64,000 nucleotides of DNA from Amyelois transitella (lineage: Eukaryota; Arthropoda; Insecta; Lepidoptera; Pyralidae): assembly GCF_032362555.1 (NCBI RefSeq), contig NC_083526.1, positions 5,166,001-5,230,000 on the forward strand, in the 5' to 3' direction. A program made the position numbers and the translations under genes. Below the pieces are notes generated by a model. That model worked only from the letters and a program-made list of their open reading frames with translations. It was not told the DNA's origin and made no database searches. Of this stretch, positions 21,602 through 32,512 are shown in pieces; position 1 is the first letter of the stretch, and every line of letters starts with the position of its first letter.

Positions 21602-22065
21602 AATTTAAAAACGGGCCCTGTGCGAGTAGGACTCACGCATGAAGGGTTCCGTTTCATCATGACGTGTGTAATTTAAATAGGTTTTTTTTTATATTCACGT
21701 TTCTAGCTGTTTATTAAAATCGACCAAAAAGTTGCCTTATAATTATGTTTATTGTTATTTAATTATTAATTTTGAAAGGTAATAAGTATATACTTATGAT
21801 GTGGGTTAAAATTTTAAGTGTTAACCTGTTACCGATATTAATATTTAGCAAAAAAAAAAAAACAAAAAGCACTTTTATTAAAGACCATATTAACTTTCTT
21901 TCAAATATAATTCATCGTATACACAACGTAACATAATTTGTAAAAATTTTATCTCTTTAGCTATTACGGTTTATGAGTTATAAGCCTGGTGACAAACAGA
22001 CGAACGGACAGACAACGAAGATTTAGTATAAGGGTCCTTTTTTACCTTTATGATACGCAGCCCTA
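21602..22065 (+). repeat. Dispersed moth repeat, about 460 bp
   Basis: Starts 'gtgcgagtaggactcacgc' with 'gaagggttccgt'. It ends with 'ttatgagttataagcctggt', 'gacaaacagacgaacgg' and 'aagggtccttttttacc'. This layout is common in moth genomes. The class (MITE or Helitron relic) cannot be fixed from this copy. Confidence 0.5.
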
Positions 22066-22100
22066 AAACTGAAGATATTTTTGGCCCAAATAAAGTTTGA

Positions 22101-22204
22101 TTACATACATACATACATATGGTCACGTCTATAACCCTTGCGGAGTAGACAGAGCCAACAGTCTTGAAAAGACTGAATAGCCACGTTCAGCTATTTGGCT
22201 CAAC
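22101..22204 (-). repeat. R280 3' fragment, reversed
   Basis: (CATA)n tail through 'gccacgttcagctatttggc', then truncated. Confidence 0.65.
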
Positions 22205-22249
22205 GGTGTTAGTGCAGATCAACCTGTGCACGTAAAAAAAAACACGTAT

Positions 22250-22530
22250 GTTCTTAATAAATAAAAGTTAACCAATATCATTCGTCCTAACTTTACTTTC
22301 TAATTAAATATAATAATAAGTTTCGTAAAAAGAGAACCACCTCCATTAAATATCCTCCTTTTTGTAGTCGGTTAATTTTCTAAAGTCTTCTCCTAAGTGT
22401 TAGAAATACTTTCCTGAAAACTTCATCAAAATCGCTTCAGTATTTACTGTACTTACAATTACATACATACTTACACATCCATACATACAGGTCAAACTGA
22501 GAATCACCTTTTTCTTTTGAAGGTAGTTAA
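22250..22530 (+). repeat. Dispersed repeat with (CATA)n
   Basis: 'cctcctttttgtagtcggtta' near the start and 'catacaggtcaaactgag' plus 'ttgaaggtagttaa' near the end are words of another common moth repeat. Confidence 0.4.
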
Positions 22531-22539
22531 AGCGGTCAA

Positions 22540-23460
22540 AAACGACTCGCAAACTATCTTATTATAAACTAACAAAACAACAGATAAGAAAACTTGACCA
22601 CAACCAAATCCTGACCGAATGTATTCTGTTTACAAAGAAGATTAATAATATAGAAACAAAAACAGACAAAGAAATCATTGCGTAGGTATAGAAAATATGA
22701 GTATTAATCAAAAATAGGAAAACATTTCTAAATTACTGTGACAAGTTCGCTAGAATAGCTATTTATAGGAATAAAGGCATGACAAATACATTTTGATAAA
22801 AAAAGGTTTAAAATTAAAACTGGCCAGTTATAATTGTTATTTTTTTCTTGTGTTTTCTTAGGTATAATCTAGATTTTTACGTCTTCATCAATAGTTCTTC
22901 ATCTAAGGTACCTAAAATATGAAAATAAAATATTCTGTTGCTTTTAAATTAGGCCAAATGAGAAACGGACTTTTTTCTATGTTATCTCTTGCATCTTTTT
23001 CTAATCACAACAGTATAGTAGAGACAAACTAACTTCGGAAAAATTTCAAAATATTTGTACCTGTCTGAAGCTTAAGTTTCTCCAGTTTTTAATGGGTGTA
23101 ACAAACTAATAAAAAAGGTATAGTCATAAGATCTAACACTAAATTAGCGTACAGATACTAGGACAAATTATCAAATGCATAATATGGGCACCTACAGCTA
23201 TAACAAATCTAAATAATCGACTTCTAACATTTATAGGTATTTAAAATGTGAGAATCGTAATTTTGCCGACAAACTTCTGAGCAGTTTGGCAATATAAAAT
23301 CTAAATCTACTTTGGTTTTGGGAACTAAATAAATAAACATAAAATAAAAAAAAAATGACAATTCTAAAAATCGGAACCGGAAGAGAACCTCTGTCAAAAA
23401 TCTAGTTGATATATAATGTAGACACTAAAAATAAACAAATAAAATTAAAAAAAAATATTA
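22540..23460. other. AT-rich stretch without recognised gene
   Basis: Nothing coding or repetitive was recognised. Confidence 0.45.
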
Positions 23461-23464
23461 ATCA

Positions 23465-23470
23465 TTTATT
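23465..23470 (-). terminator. C5 poly(A) signal
   Basis: AATAAA on the minus strand, 120 bases after the C5 stop. C4 has the same spacing. Confidence 0.6.
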
Positions 23471-23589
23471 AAGAGATTCATAATTATTTACATTAACCTA
23501 AATAATTAAACATAGGAATAAATTAAATAATCATTAACTATAATGGCAACATGTCAAATAAATCCAAGAAATTTCTTTTATACATATTA

Positions 23590-24207
23590 TCACTTTCCAA
23601 TGGCCGCTGCCTGTCCCACCACGGCCACAGCTGGGCCCGCTTTGATAACGCCATCACGGACGTTTCTGCCTACTTTTTCCTGAAAAAAAAATAAAAGATT
23701 TTAAGTTTTATACAGGTATTCCTTTAATTGCGAGGAAGTTGTTTTTAAAATAACATTCAACGCTATATTTTTAAATCATACATTTATTACCCAAACATAT
23801 TTTTCATATGTACCTATAATGAAATGATATCAGATTATACTTTACTTACATTCTGTTTTTCTTTACTCTTAAAATAACTTATAATGTTTAAAATAATTTA
23901 CTACTCCGCCTCTTATTAAAAAAATTGACTTCAAATTATTTTCTTCAAAAACATCTGTTTACATAATTTCAAGTAGGTACAGGTTTGTAAAGTAATAATT
24001 AACATTTAAAAATAAAAACTTGGTACAAATTGAAAAAAAAAATTACACCTGGTATTTATGTACTCTAATTTTTTTTATAGAATAAAACTAAAAATAAATA
24101 CTTACAAGTTTTTTGAACACCTTCCATTTTGGACTGGGAGCGCCTTGTACTGCTGTCAAAGCCAAAACGCAAGCGAACACAAAGAACAAAATCATAGCGA
24201 AATTCAT
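23590..24207 (-). CDS. Cecropin A/B-like antimicrobial peptide (C5)
   Basis: Secreted cecropin. Exons 24106-24207 and 23590-23679 flank a 426-bp phase-0 GT-AG intron after codon 34. The precursor has 63 residues: signal peptide 1-22 ([16 protein letters not shown]...), AP-SP pro-piece, mature start KWKVFKKL. Exon 2 gives [18 protein letters not shown] and a helix ending AAAIGK. The Gly-Lys end fits C-terminal amidation after Lys removal. Mature length and motif order are those of typical moth cecropins A/B. It is an inverted partner of C4, shares its upstream module and core promoter, and is followed by a poly(A) signal. All hallmark residues are present. Confidence 0.95.
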
Positions 24208-24272
24208 TTTTGAAATTTAAATTTCAAAATGTATTCGAAATTCAAATGTAACCTCCAATATACTGGAAACCG

Positions 24273-24309
24273 AATGATGTTGCACTGAGCAATCCTCTCA
24301 TTTTATATA
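24273..24309 (-). promoter_or_regulatory. C5 core promoter: TATA box and start region
   Basis: Minus strand TATATAAAA (24301-24309), then TCAGT (24284-24288) and ATCATTCGG (near 24271-24279). The second word matches C4 in sequence and spacing. Confidence 0.65.
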
Positions 24310-24427
24310 CAAAATTCATAACAGCTATTATCAGTCTCAAAGCGTTTGTTTTTATTGCAGGATCTTATTCGTTTGAGATAAGGTTGATATTAGTTCAACA
24401 AATGTGATCGGTTTTAACTGAACGTAT

Positions 24428-24463
24428 GGGAAGTCCCTAGCGAACGGTACGTAGTTAATCCCC
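24428..24463 (-). promoter_or_regulatory. C5 upstream module and NF-kB site
   Basis: Minus strand GGGGATTAACTACGTACC (24446-24463), then eight bases, then GGGACTTCCC (24428-24437), a perfect kB-type site. The arrangement parallels 19949-19983 upstream of C4. Confidence 0.7.
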
Positions 24464-24704
24464 GGGGAGCAGTGTAACAAAACCATTACAATAATAATTA
24501 ACCAAGATTTTTCACGTCATATCGTCTTTGTTTGAAAATGGAACTATGATGCATTTTAAGCATTAACTTCCTCAAATCTTGTATTTGTCTGTTATAAAAA
24601 AAAATATCCCCTCTGAACCAAAAGGTCCCGTAATACATCCTCGGTCGGGTCATGATGGAAAAAGAACTTTTTGTGATTGGGATGGGCCTTGGATGGATAG
24701 GATC

Positions 24705-24758
24705 TATTTATCATAAAATATTGTAACTATCGTTGACTCAATCTGTGTGATTTGACAC
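24705..24758 (+). repeat. SINE-A tail fragment
   Basis: 'gatctatttatcataaaatatt' and 'gactcaatctgtgtgattt'. Confidence 0.4.
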
Positions 24759-24783
24759 TTTTACATACTTTTATATATTTTTT

Positions 24784-24938
24784 AGGTCAAAAGTACCCGA
24801 AATCGCCGAGCTTGCATGAAGAGAGTTATGAATGGGAATGAAGCGACGGAAGTATTCATAGATCGTGACAAGTGGAAAGAGGTAGTCTCTGCCTACCCCT
24901 CCGGGAAAGAGGCATGATTTTATGTATGTATGTATCTA
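24784..24938 (+). repeat. RTE-like LINE 3' end
   Basis: Encodes a broken form of the conserved C-terminal tail ending YPSGKEA, followed by (TATG)n. The RT domain itself is absent. Confidence 0.65.
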
Positions 24939-25003
24939 TTTTTTTAATATTGATGACGTTACATCTAAACTGCGTTAGGTTCTATCTTTTATATTATAGA
25001 CCT

Positions 25004-25200
25004 ATTTGGCGTAGTGGTACTCGCATCTGAACCGCTAGTCACGGGTTCGATTCCTGCTTGGGACGTGATGGAAAATATCAATTTGTAATTGTACTGTGTA
25101 TTGGACGTTTATCTGTATAAGTATTTAAGTTACTTTTTGTCCTTAAGTCGCCTCCTGTAACAAGTAACGTAGACCATTTCTTCCTCATGGTCTACACATT
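25004..25200 (+). repeat. SINE-C, tRNA-headed
   Basis: Head has A-box 'TGGCGTAGTGG' and B-box 'GGTTCGATTCC' (25044 region). A body that ends 'cctcctgtaacaagtaacg' follows. The anticodon arm does not pair well, so it is not a working tRNA gene. Confidence 0.6.
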
Positions 25201-25253
25201 TTGTATTATATTACAAATGTTAAAATAGTTTAGTTAATATTATAGTTACTTTT

Positions 25254-25387
25254 TTAAGGCAAAGGGCTAGCAACCTGTCACAATTTGAATCTCAACTCTA
25301 TCATTAAGCCATACAACTGAATGTGGCGTCTCTTCAAGACTGTCGGCTCTGTCTGCCCGTAAGTGATATAGACGTGACCATATGTGT
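25254..25387 (+). repeat. R280 3' fragment
   Basis: 5'-truncated, tail at 25387, where it meets the tail of an inverted copy. Confidence 0.65.
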
Positions 25388-25646
25388 ACATACATACAGT
25401 CACGTCTATATCCCTTGCGGGGTAGACAGAGCCAAAAGTCTTGTAAAGACTGATAGGCCACGTTCAGCTATTTGGCTTTAAGATCTCGAATCGAGATTCA
25501 AATAGTGACAGGTTGCTAGCCCATCGCCTAAAAAAGAATCCCAAGTATGTAAGCCCATCCCTTAGTCGCCTTTTACGACATCCATGGGAAAGAGATGGAG
25601 TGGTCCCATTCTTTTTTGTATTGGTGCCGGGAACCACACGGCACCA
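25388..25646 (-). repeat. R280 retroposon, full length, reversed
   Basis: Joined tail to tail with the previous copy, so that the two form an inverted pair. Confidence 0.75.
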
Positions 25647-25997
25647 TATGTATGTATGCATGTAAAAATAGTTATGCTACTCATGTAGCTACTGAATCTT
25701 AATAAACTGTCCGTTGTTAACACTCTGGTCTCTCAAATCCCTCTTAGGAATTATACCTCTGGATTTATTCCTCCCAAGAGGTAAGTTTGGTATAATTATA
25801 ACGAGGTCATTGCCCTACTGCATTATAATGTGAAGTTCATATTGAACGAGCTCAAAGCATGCCAGTTGTCTAAGAAGGTTGGAAAATGAAATGGAATCAT
25901 TTACTGAGAGGTCAATAATAAATTTAATACCATTTATAATTAATTTGAAAAATTACTAATTAATTAAAATTATTAATTATTAATTATTAATTATTTG

Positions 25998-26231
25998 GGA
26001 AAGGTCGGAGTGGGAAGACCTAGACGAACGTATCTTGATCAAATTAAGGACGTCCTGGTAAAGGGTCAGGTCAAAAGTACCCGAAACCGCCGAGCTTGTA
26101 TGCAGAGAGTTATGAATGTGGACGAAGCGAAAGAAGTATGCAGAGATCGTGGCAAGTGGAAAGAGGTAGTCTCTGCCTACCCCTCCGGGAAAGAGGCGTG
26201 ATTTTATGTATGTATGTATGTATGTATGTAT
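25998..26231 (+). repeat. RTE-like LINE 3' end with open frame
   Basis: An open frame reads VGRPRRTYLDQIKDVL, then RACMQRVMNVDEAKEVC and DRGKWKEVVSAYPSGKEA, then stop and (TATG)n. The layout (GRPRRTYLDQI then DRGKW) is that of the extreme C-terminus of RTE/CR1-type reverse transcriptases. Everything upstream is missing, so this is a 5'-truncated retroposon end and not a host gene. Confidence 0.7.
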
Positions 26232-26664
26232 AATTAATTTTTACATCTTTTTGTTCTTTATGTTTTCTTTTGAATATTAAAACCTACTATAAAATGTATA
26301 GTGTACGGTAGGCAAAGTACTTTAAAAAAAGTGATTTTTTAAATTAAATTGAAAGATTTTTTACAGTAATTGAAAAATATATCACTCATTTATTTTAATA
26401 GTCAAAATGACGTCCAAATCCAGTAAGAACTACTATTTAGAAATTCTTTTGTAGATATACTGAATTTTACAAACGCTACACTCGCCACTCCGCTAACAAA
26501 TTTTACTTCACCAGTGTAAATTAAGCATAAACTATCCCTTACAATGTTAATTACGCGATCTTAGTTACATAGTTATTATGTTACAGGTAACTAGTTAGAA
26601 TTTCTGAGTTTTGTTCCTAAATGCAGCAATATTTGTGCTGAATTCATGCGCTTGTTGAGAACGA

Positions 26665-26742
26665 ATGCATGGGATCGTGGTAAGTAGCGAAATTTCGTCT
26701 CTGTCTACCTATTCCAGAAGAGGTGTGATTTGATGTATGTGT
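26665..26742 (+). repeat. RTE-like LINE 3' fragment, diverged
   Basis: 'gatcgtggtaagtagc', 'tctgtctacctattcc' and 'gatgtatgtg' correspond to the end of the element at 25998-26231. Confidence 0.4.
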
Positions 26743-26748
26743 ATTATT

Positions 26749-26771
26749 TATATATATATATATATATATAT
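26749..26771. repeat. (TA)n microsatellite
   Basis: Eleven or so TA units. Confidence 0.9.
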
Positions 26772-27997
26772 CAGTGGTATAACGTCATCACTGGACATAA
26801 TATATAAATTCTTTGACCGACTTATATGATCGATTTATAAAAATGACAGCTGATATATTGTCATGATTTTAAATCCAGTATTTGCGTCCTCGCTAAAAAT
26901 GATCAATGAACCAAGTTTTTACAAAAAAAAAAAAACTGTATAATGGAAGATGTCCAACGTAAGGATAAGCTCACATTACTCTTATGTAAGTAAGTATTCA
27001 TATTTTTATGTTGATCACTTTTTTGAACAAAATTAGTTTTTATACACGCTATCGTCGCAAAAAACTTTTCCATATTTTTAGAGAACGCCAATGGCTCTGC
27101 TCGCGTGAAATGAAAATCTCGCTTGCTTCCATTCCCGCGGGAATTTCGAAAAATACCCCCTTAGTATACCCTAAGATCTCATAAGGCACATACATACATG
27201 CCAAATTTCAAATCTATTGACCCAACAGATTGGGCTGTGCGTTAATCTATACTATTATTATAAAGCTGAAGAGTTTGTTTTGTTTGTTTGTTTGTTTGTT
27301 TGTTTAAACGCGCTAATCTCAGATACTACTGAACCGATTTGAATAATTCTTTCACTGTTAGATAGTCTATTTATCGAGGAAGGCTATAGGCTACATTTTA
27401 TCCCGGATTTCCTACGGGAAACGTCAACAATGCAGGTGAAAGTTGAATGAGTCGGCCATCTGCGAGCTTTCCACGCGAACGCTGCGCAAACTAACAAAGA
27501 TATAGTAAAACAATGTACTAAAGATGTGAAGTACTCATTTTTGGCCACAAAAAAGTCCGCGAGAGCATATATCTATCTCTTAAGGTTTACTTACAATAAC
27601 CACTTTTATGTTCATTATTTAAGATTATTTTTTCATTATAAACATAAGTTATTTTGAAACCAATTTTCTTGAATTCAGTATTAATCCTTATCCAAATAAA
27701 TATGTTTATGACTTTCGGCTTTTCATGTAGACTAAAATTGCCATTTACAGTATATAAATCAGACGAATAGGTTTTGAGATATAGTCGTTATAAGCAATTT
27801 GCAGCGAAACATTTAATACGGCGAACCAGCGTTTTTAAACGGTTTTATTTAGCTCACCCCGTTTGTTTTATTTATTCTTGGGTCAAATTTAGTAATTCAA
27901 ATTTCACCCTCTTCCTGTCAACCGATTAATCTGAAATTTTGTATACACTTTGGATTTTGGTGACAATACATATAATTATGTTTATTCATTATCATTA

Positions 27998-28250
27998 TAA
28001 ATTCAAGATGGCCGCCGTTACAAAATGGCGGATAATTTAGATTTCATTAATCCCATCAATATGGGTATCAAATGAAAGGGCTCAACAAGCAGAATACAAT
28101 ATACTATAAAAAATTGAAATCCAAGATGGCGGCCTCTACAAAATGGCGGATAACTTAGGTTTTATCAATCCCATCAACATGGGTATCAAATGAAAGGTAT
28201 CAACAAGTAGAATACAATTTACTATTCAAAATTAAAATCTAAGCAGTGGG
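27998..28250 (+). repeat. Tandem duplication, two units of about 125 bp
   Basis: Both units read 'caagatggc(c/g)gcc', 'acaaaatggcggata', 'catgggtatcaaatgaaagg' in the same order. Confidence 0.7.
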
Positions 28251-28356
28251 ATAAAATGTAGCCTATGTTACTCCTGAAGGTTAAGTCTATCCCTGTGCCA
28301 AATTTCATTCAAATCGGTCCAGTAGTTTTTGAGTTTATTCGTTACAACTAAAAACT

Positions 28357-29036
28357 AGAAAATAAAAATAGGTAAAAAAACTTTTTAAGTTAAACGGTTT
28401 TATGTTAAACATACATTGCAATGTTTAATATAAATGTACTAAAAACCAAAAAATAATAAAATAGATACAGTCGTGGGAATTATAAACATATGCATAGACT
28501 AGACTAAAATAAAACCGTGGGGCACGTCAATTGTCTACAATCGTTGATTAAAATGTTTGTTTTGTAATGTTACACTATAATTAGGCAGTTGTTCAACCGA
28601 CAACGATGGACGTGTGATAAGTAGGGCTAGAATGTGGAAACAAGTTAGCAAGCTCGATTAAGCGAGTTTTAGGGTTTCATAATGTTGAGCGAGTAGTACT
28701 TTTATCATAAGTTTTGTCGATTAAAGACAAACTACGAGCAGTGAAACGATTCCTCGCTAGCCAGCAAAATAGTAAGTAATTTGCGCACCGTCTGCGGGCC
28801 AACTGCCTAACGACGAATTAAACGATTCTACTATCGCACATTAAGTCTATAATTTGTAGACAATTGACGTGCCCCACGGTTTTATTTTAGTCTAGTCTAT
28901 GCATATGTTTATAATTCCCACGACTGTATCTATTTTATTATTTTTTGGTTTTTAGTACATTTATATTAAACATTGCAATGTATGTTTAACATAAAACCGT
29001 TTAACTTAAAAAGTTTTTTTACCTATTTTTATTTCT
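28357..29036. mobile_element. 680-bp element with 184-bp inverted repeats
   Basis: 28357-28540 is the reverse complement of 28854-29036 with, as read, one indel. The 313-bp centre has no open frame. This is a non-autonomous fold-back (MITE-like) element, probably inserted into the surrounding composite. Confidence 0.8.
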
Positions 29037-29304
29037 AATACGCGTGACCGCCGTTCAGTAGTTTCTGAGATTAGCGCGTTTAAACAAACAAACAAAACAA
29101 ACTCTTCAGCTTTATAATATTAGTATAGATTACTATTTTAAAGTAAAGCCTGTAAGATCCCACTACTGGGCAAAGGCCTCTCATCTCACTATACGGTCTC
29201 CGTTCCGTCGCGGGTAATGATGTGGGCCAAGTCGTCGCCAAGTCGCATAACAATTAGCAGCTATAATTGATAAAGCCGAGGAGGATGTTTGCAAAAATAA
29301 ATAT

Positions 29305-29353
29305 GATGCCTAAAATAACAATTCCACGCGGACGAAGTCGCGGGCACAGCTAG
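29305..29353 (+). repeat. Helitron B 3' end
   Basis: 'gatgcctaaaataac', 'cgcggacgaagtcgcggg' and a CTAG end. Confidence 0.65.
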
Positions 29354-29423
29354 TTAGTCATAAGATTGAAGTATTAACAATTTAAGATGTAGTCTCTGCT
29401 TACCTACGGAATGCGTGATTTCA

Positions 29424-29648
29424 TCATTGAAGCCCGCAAGGATACCGTTCACCGTTTATTTTTCGCATTTTCCATAATTTCTTCGCTCCTAATAGTTGCA
29501 GCGTGATTTTATATAGCCTAAAGCCTTCCTCGATAAATGGTATATTCAACACAAACATATTTTTTTAATTCGAACCAGTAGTTCCTAAGATTAGCGCGTT
29601 CAAAAAAACAAGGAAACAAACTCTCCAGCTTCATAATATTAGTATAGA
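29424..29648 (-). mobile_element. Helitron B, reversed, 3' end missing
   Basis: From 'cattgaagcccgcaagg' through the core to 'attagtatagat'. The hairpin and CTAG are absent. Confidence 0.7.
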
Positions 29649-29817
29649 TATGTAAGATTGATAATCATGATTATACTTGGTTTGACTACGAGACTTCTCG
29701 TTTATTAATCAAGACTGTCCAGGTCTACAGAATAAAGACCAATTGAAAGAATAAACAGAATAAAGAATAATTGAAAGAATAAACTGCATGTTACTTTTCT
29801 TACAGCGTCTCTTCTTC

Positions 29818-29935
29818 AGAATCTCAATTCTATCATTAAGCCAAATAGCTGAACGTGGCCATTCAGTCTTTTCAAGACTGTTGTCTCTGTCTACCCCGCA
29901 AGGGATATAGACGTGACCATATGTATGTATTCTTC
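29818..29935 (+). repeat. R280 3' fragment
   Basis: 5'-truncated at 'gaatctcaattctatc', with an intact tail. Confidence 0.65.
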
Positions 29936-29940
29936 TTCAT

Positions 29941-30215
29941 TGAGCGTCGGTGGCAGAATCGGTAAGGTGCCCGGTTAAAATGCGTGTGGCGCAAAAAGGT
30001 ACAGGTTCAAATCCCACCTCGGCTATGTACCAATTACTATTTTCGAAGTTATGGAAACCTGCACTTTCAGGCAACTGGATGTGTAATCATGTCGATCCAT
30101 TACGGGTTAAGTTCCCGTGCAAAAATTGCGTAGGTCAGACGGGAGTCGCTTCGTGTAAAAACCTGACTCACCCAATCCAGGATCCATGGTCCAAGGCATA
30201 CCCCGGGCTCCAATT
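29941..30215 (+). repeat. SINE-B, full-length copy
   Basis: tRNA-like head with A-box near 'TGGCAGAATCGG' and B-box 'GGTTCAAATCC' (30004-30014). The body continues with 'aggcaactggatgtg', 'gggagtcgcttcgtg', 'cctgactcacccaatcc' and 'aggatccatggtcc'. It is the key to the many headless fragments in the window. Confidence 0.7.
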
Positions 30216-30412
30216 CAGGCATTATTACCTATTTTAATTCATGAGAAAGAAGATGTTATTATTCTTCCAGCCCGTTATCTCATAAATACCATGAAATGGT
30301 ACACAAAAAGGTTCTTTACCTAGCACGAACGCTAATGAATCATAACTTCTTGATATGCAAATTACATTATAATAACGAGTGTGTTTAAGCAGTGACTAAC
30401 TACATTTTGACG

Positions 30413-30462
30413 GCCTCTGTAGCGCGGTGGAAGCTAGCTTGTTGAGTCATTGGGTAACCGAT
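30413..30462 (+). repeat. SINE head fragment
   Basis: 'ggcctctgtagcgcggtgg' and 'tgagtcattgggtaaccg', a tRNA-like head related to SINE-A. Confidence 0.5.
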
Positions 30463-30470
30463 ACATACTA

Positions 30471-30714
30471 CATACATACATATGGTCACGTCTGTATAAC
30501 TTGCGGGGTAGACAGAGCCAACAATCTTGAAAAGACTGAATAGCCACGTTCAGCTATTTGGCTTAATGAGATTCAAATAGAGACAGGTTGCTAGCCCATC
30601 GCCTAAAAAAGAATCCCAAGTTTGTAAGCCTATTCCTTAGTCACCTTTTACGACATCCATGGGAAAGAGATGGAGTGGTGCTTTTTTTTATATTGGTGCC
30701 GGGAACCACACGGT
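30471..30714 (-). repeat. R280 retroposon, reversed
   Basis: Near full length. It lies between two copies of the same SINE head (30413-30462 and 30757-30806), probably inserted into one SINE or next to a duplication. Confidence 0.7.
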
Positions 30715-30756
30715 ATGTAACGAGTATGTTAAAGCGGTGAATAACTACATTAATTT

Positions 30757-30850
30757 GCCGGCCTCTGTAGCGCGGTGGAAGCGCGCTTGCTGAGTCATTG
30801 GGTAACCGATTCAATACCCATTCAGCCCTCATAATCACGAATCTTGACAA
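30757..30850 (+). repeat. SINE head fragment
   Basis: Same 'ggcctctgtagcgcggtgg' and 'gggtaaccgatt' words as at 30413. Confidence 0.5.
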
Positions 30851-30984
30851 GACGAATTATGTTTATTATCTTTCTTATGCTGTTTATTAATTTAAAATTT
30901 TATTGAGCCTAAAGGCTAAAAAGTTACGCTTCTGGACCACAGAAAGTCAAAATATAATATAAATTATCACTAAATTATAATATA

Positions 30985-31990
30985 CTAGCTGACCCGCGCA
31001 ACTTCGTTTGCGTGTATCCCGCTACTTCGACAAATACAGTCAACGCACCAACACATATTGGATACTAATTTTCAATTCACAATAACTTCTCTTTCCCTTA
31101 ACCGCGTTTAAAATATTAAAATGTTTTTTGGTTTCTGTGACTCTTCTTTGATCGCCCCCCCCTATCAGTTTTTGGAAAAAATATTTAAGTAATGTACAGA
31201 TTTTTTTTTGTCTTATATTTATAGATCAAAGTCGTAGTACTCGTACCTACTTTTTAATATTATTTATTTTGTATGTACCGTTTTTTTATATTTTTTGTTT
31301 TTTTTTTATGTACTTACCTACTTTTGTTATATACATCTAACTATTATTTTCTTTGCTAATGGGGAGCCGCTGCCGCCGACGCGCTATTTATAGGGACGCT
31401 GCCCCCGCCGCCGCGGCCGGCCCGTACCGTGCCGCAATACTAATATCGTGATATCTCCTAAACTATATGTCTAAATAACACACTGTAAACTGCAAAAATA
31501 ATCTAAATTAAATGCTCGTGATGATGAACTTACTTATTTTGATAAGGATATATGTATTATTGGTTATATCACCAGTTAAACATTACCCAACGAATTAAAT
31601 GTTTTTTTAATACAGAAAAGTAGTTTTTGTGACTTAAATAAAAAAGCTGGATATATGTCATCGCGGACTTTTTTGTAGAACTAATAAAGACCAATGTTTT
31701 TGCTATACATTGTTCTTACTTGTATCCAACGGTATAAGCGGCGCACGCACAAATGCAATCTTCAATTAGATTTTTTTTCTGACTTCTTGGACATAAATCG
31801 CTATAACTCAGCTAATATAGTTTCAATGTATTTCAATTATATATAAAAACCTGTCGGAGAAAATACTCTTTCTATTAGTGAAAACCGCATCAAAATCCGT
31901 TGCGTAGTTTTAAAGTTTTATGCATACGAAGGGACTACAGACAAAATGGGCGACTTTGTTTTATACTATGTAGTGATCTATAATATAAAT
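30985..31990 (-). mobile_element. Helitron C-like element, about 1 kb
   Basis: In reverse it ends 'cgcgcgggtcagCTAG' (at 30985 onward). The other side has 'tacgcaacggattttgatg', 'taatagaaagagtattttc' and 'ctgacaggttttt'-like words typical of a moth Helitron family. The middle contains a GC-rich patch (31370-31435) and AT-rich filler. No coding frame. Confidence 0.5.
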
Positions 31991-32255
31991 AATATCTATT
32001 ATAATATAAATCGTGTTATAGTATTTATTATTTGAGAAAAATATGTATCGTTGTAACATAATTGATCAAGTCGTCATCTTAAATGTGTCACACAAATAGC
32101 ACTTTTATATGTAACCTTCAGGATATAATGGGATTTGTGTTCCTCGAAATAGTTTCTCATAAGGAAAAAGCAGGTAATTCAAACGAGATTGTGTTTATAA
32201 ATGAATATTTTGATAACAAAATTAAACAGAAACAGAGAATGCACCGTAATTATGA

Positions 32256-32512
32256 TGTGCCGTGTGGTTCCCGGCACCAATAGAAAAAAGAATAGGACTA
32301 ATCCATCTCTTTCCCATGGATGTCGTAAAAGTCGAATAAGGGGTAGGCTTATTAACTTGGGATTCTTCTTTTAGGCGATGGGCTAGCAACCTGTCACTAT
32401 TTGAATCTCAATTCTATCTTAAAGCCAAATAGCTGAACGTGGCCTATCAGAGTCTTTACAAGACTGTTGGCTCTGTCTATCCCGCAAGGGATATAGACGT
32501 GATTATATGTAT
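32256..32512 (+). repeat. R280 retroposon, full length
   Basis: Clean copy from 'gtgccgtgtggttcccgg' to 'gatatagacgtgattatatg'. Confidence 0.8.

Larger units (their letters stand above)
27247..29128. mobile_element. Composite inverted element with Helitron-like ends
   Basis: The left edge is the Helitron B start in sense (TCTATACTATTATTATAAAGC, (GTTT)n, AACGCGCTAATCTCAG). The right edge is the same start in reverse. The ends are therefore long inverted repeats of about 90 bp. The interior has a 'ttttggccacaaaaaagtcc' block, two tandem 'aagatggcgg' units and a second, perfect-looking inverted pair (28357-29036). No coding frame was found. Confidence 0.55.

Noticed and set aside
25995..26201. 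Open frame GRPRRTYLDQI...YPSGKEA as a host gene (also 49644-49844)
   Set aside because: Several truncated copies with the same (TATG)n tail occur in both orientations. It is the C-terminal end of a retrotransposon ORF.
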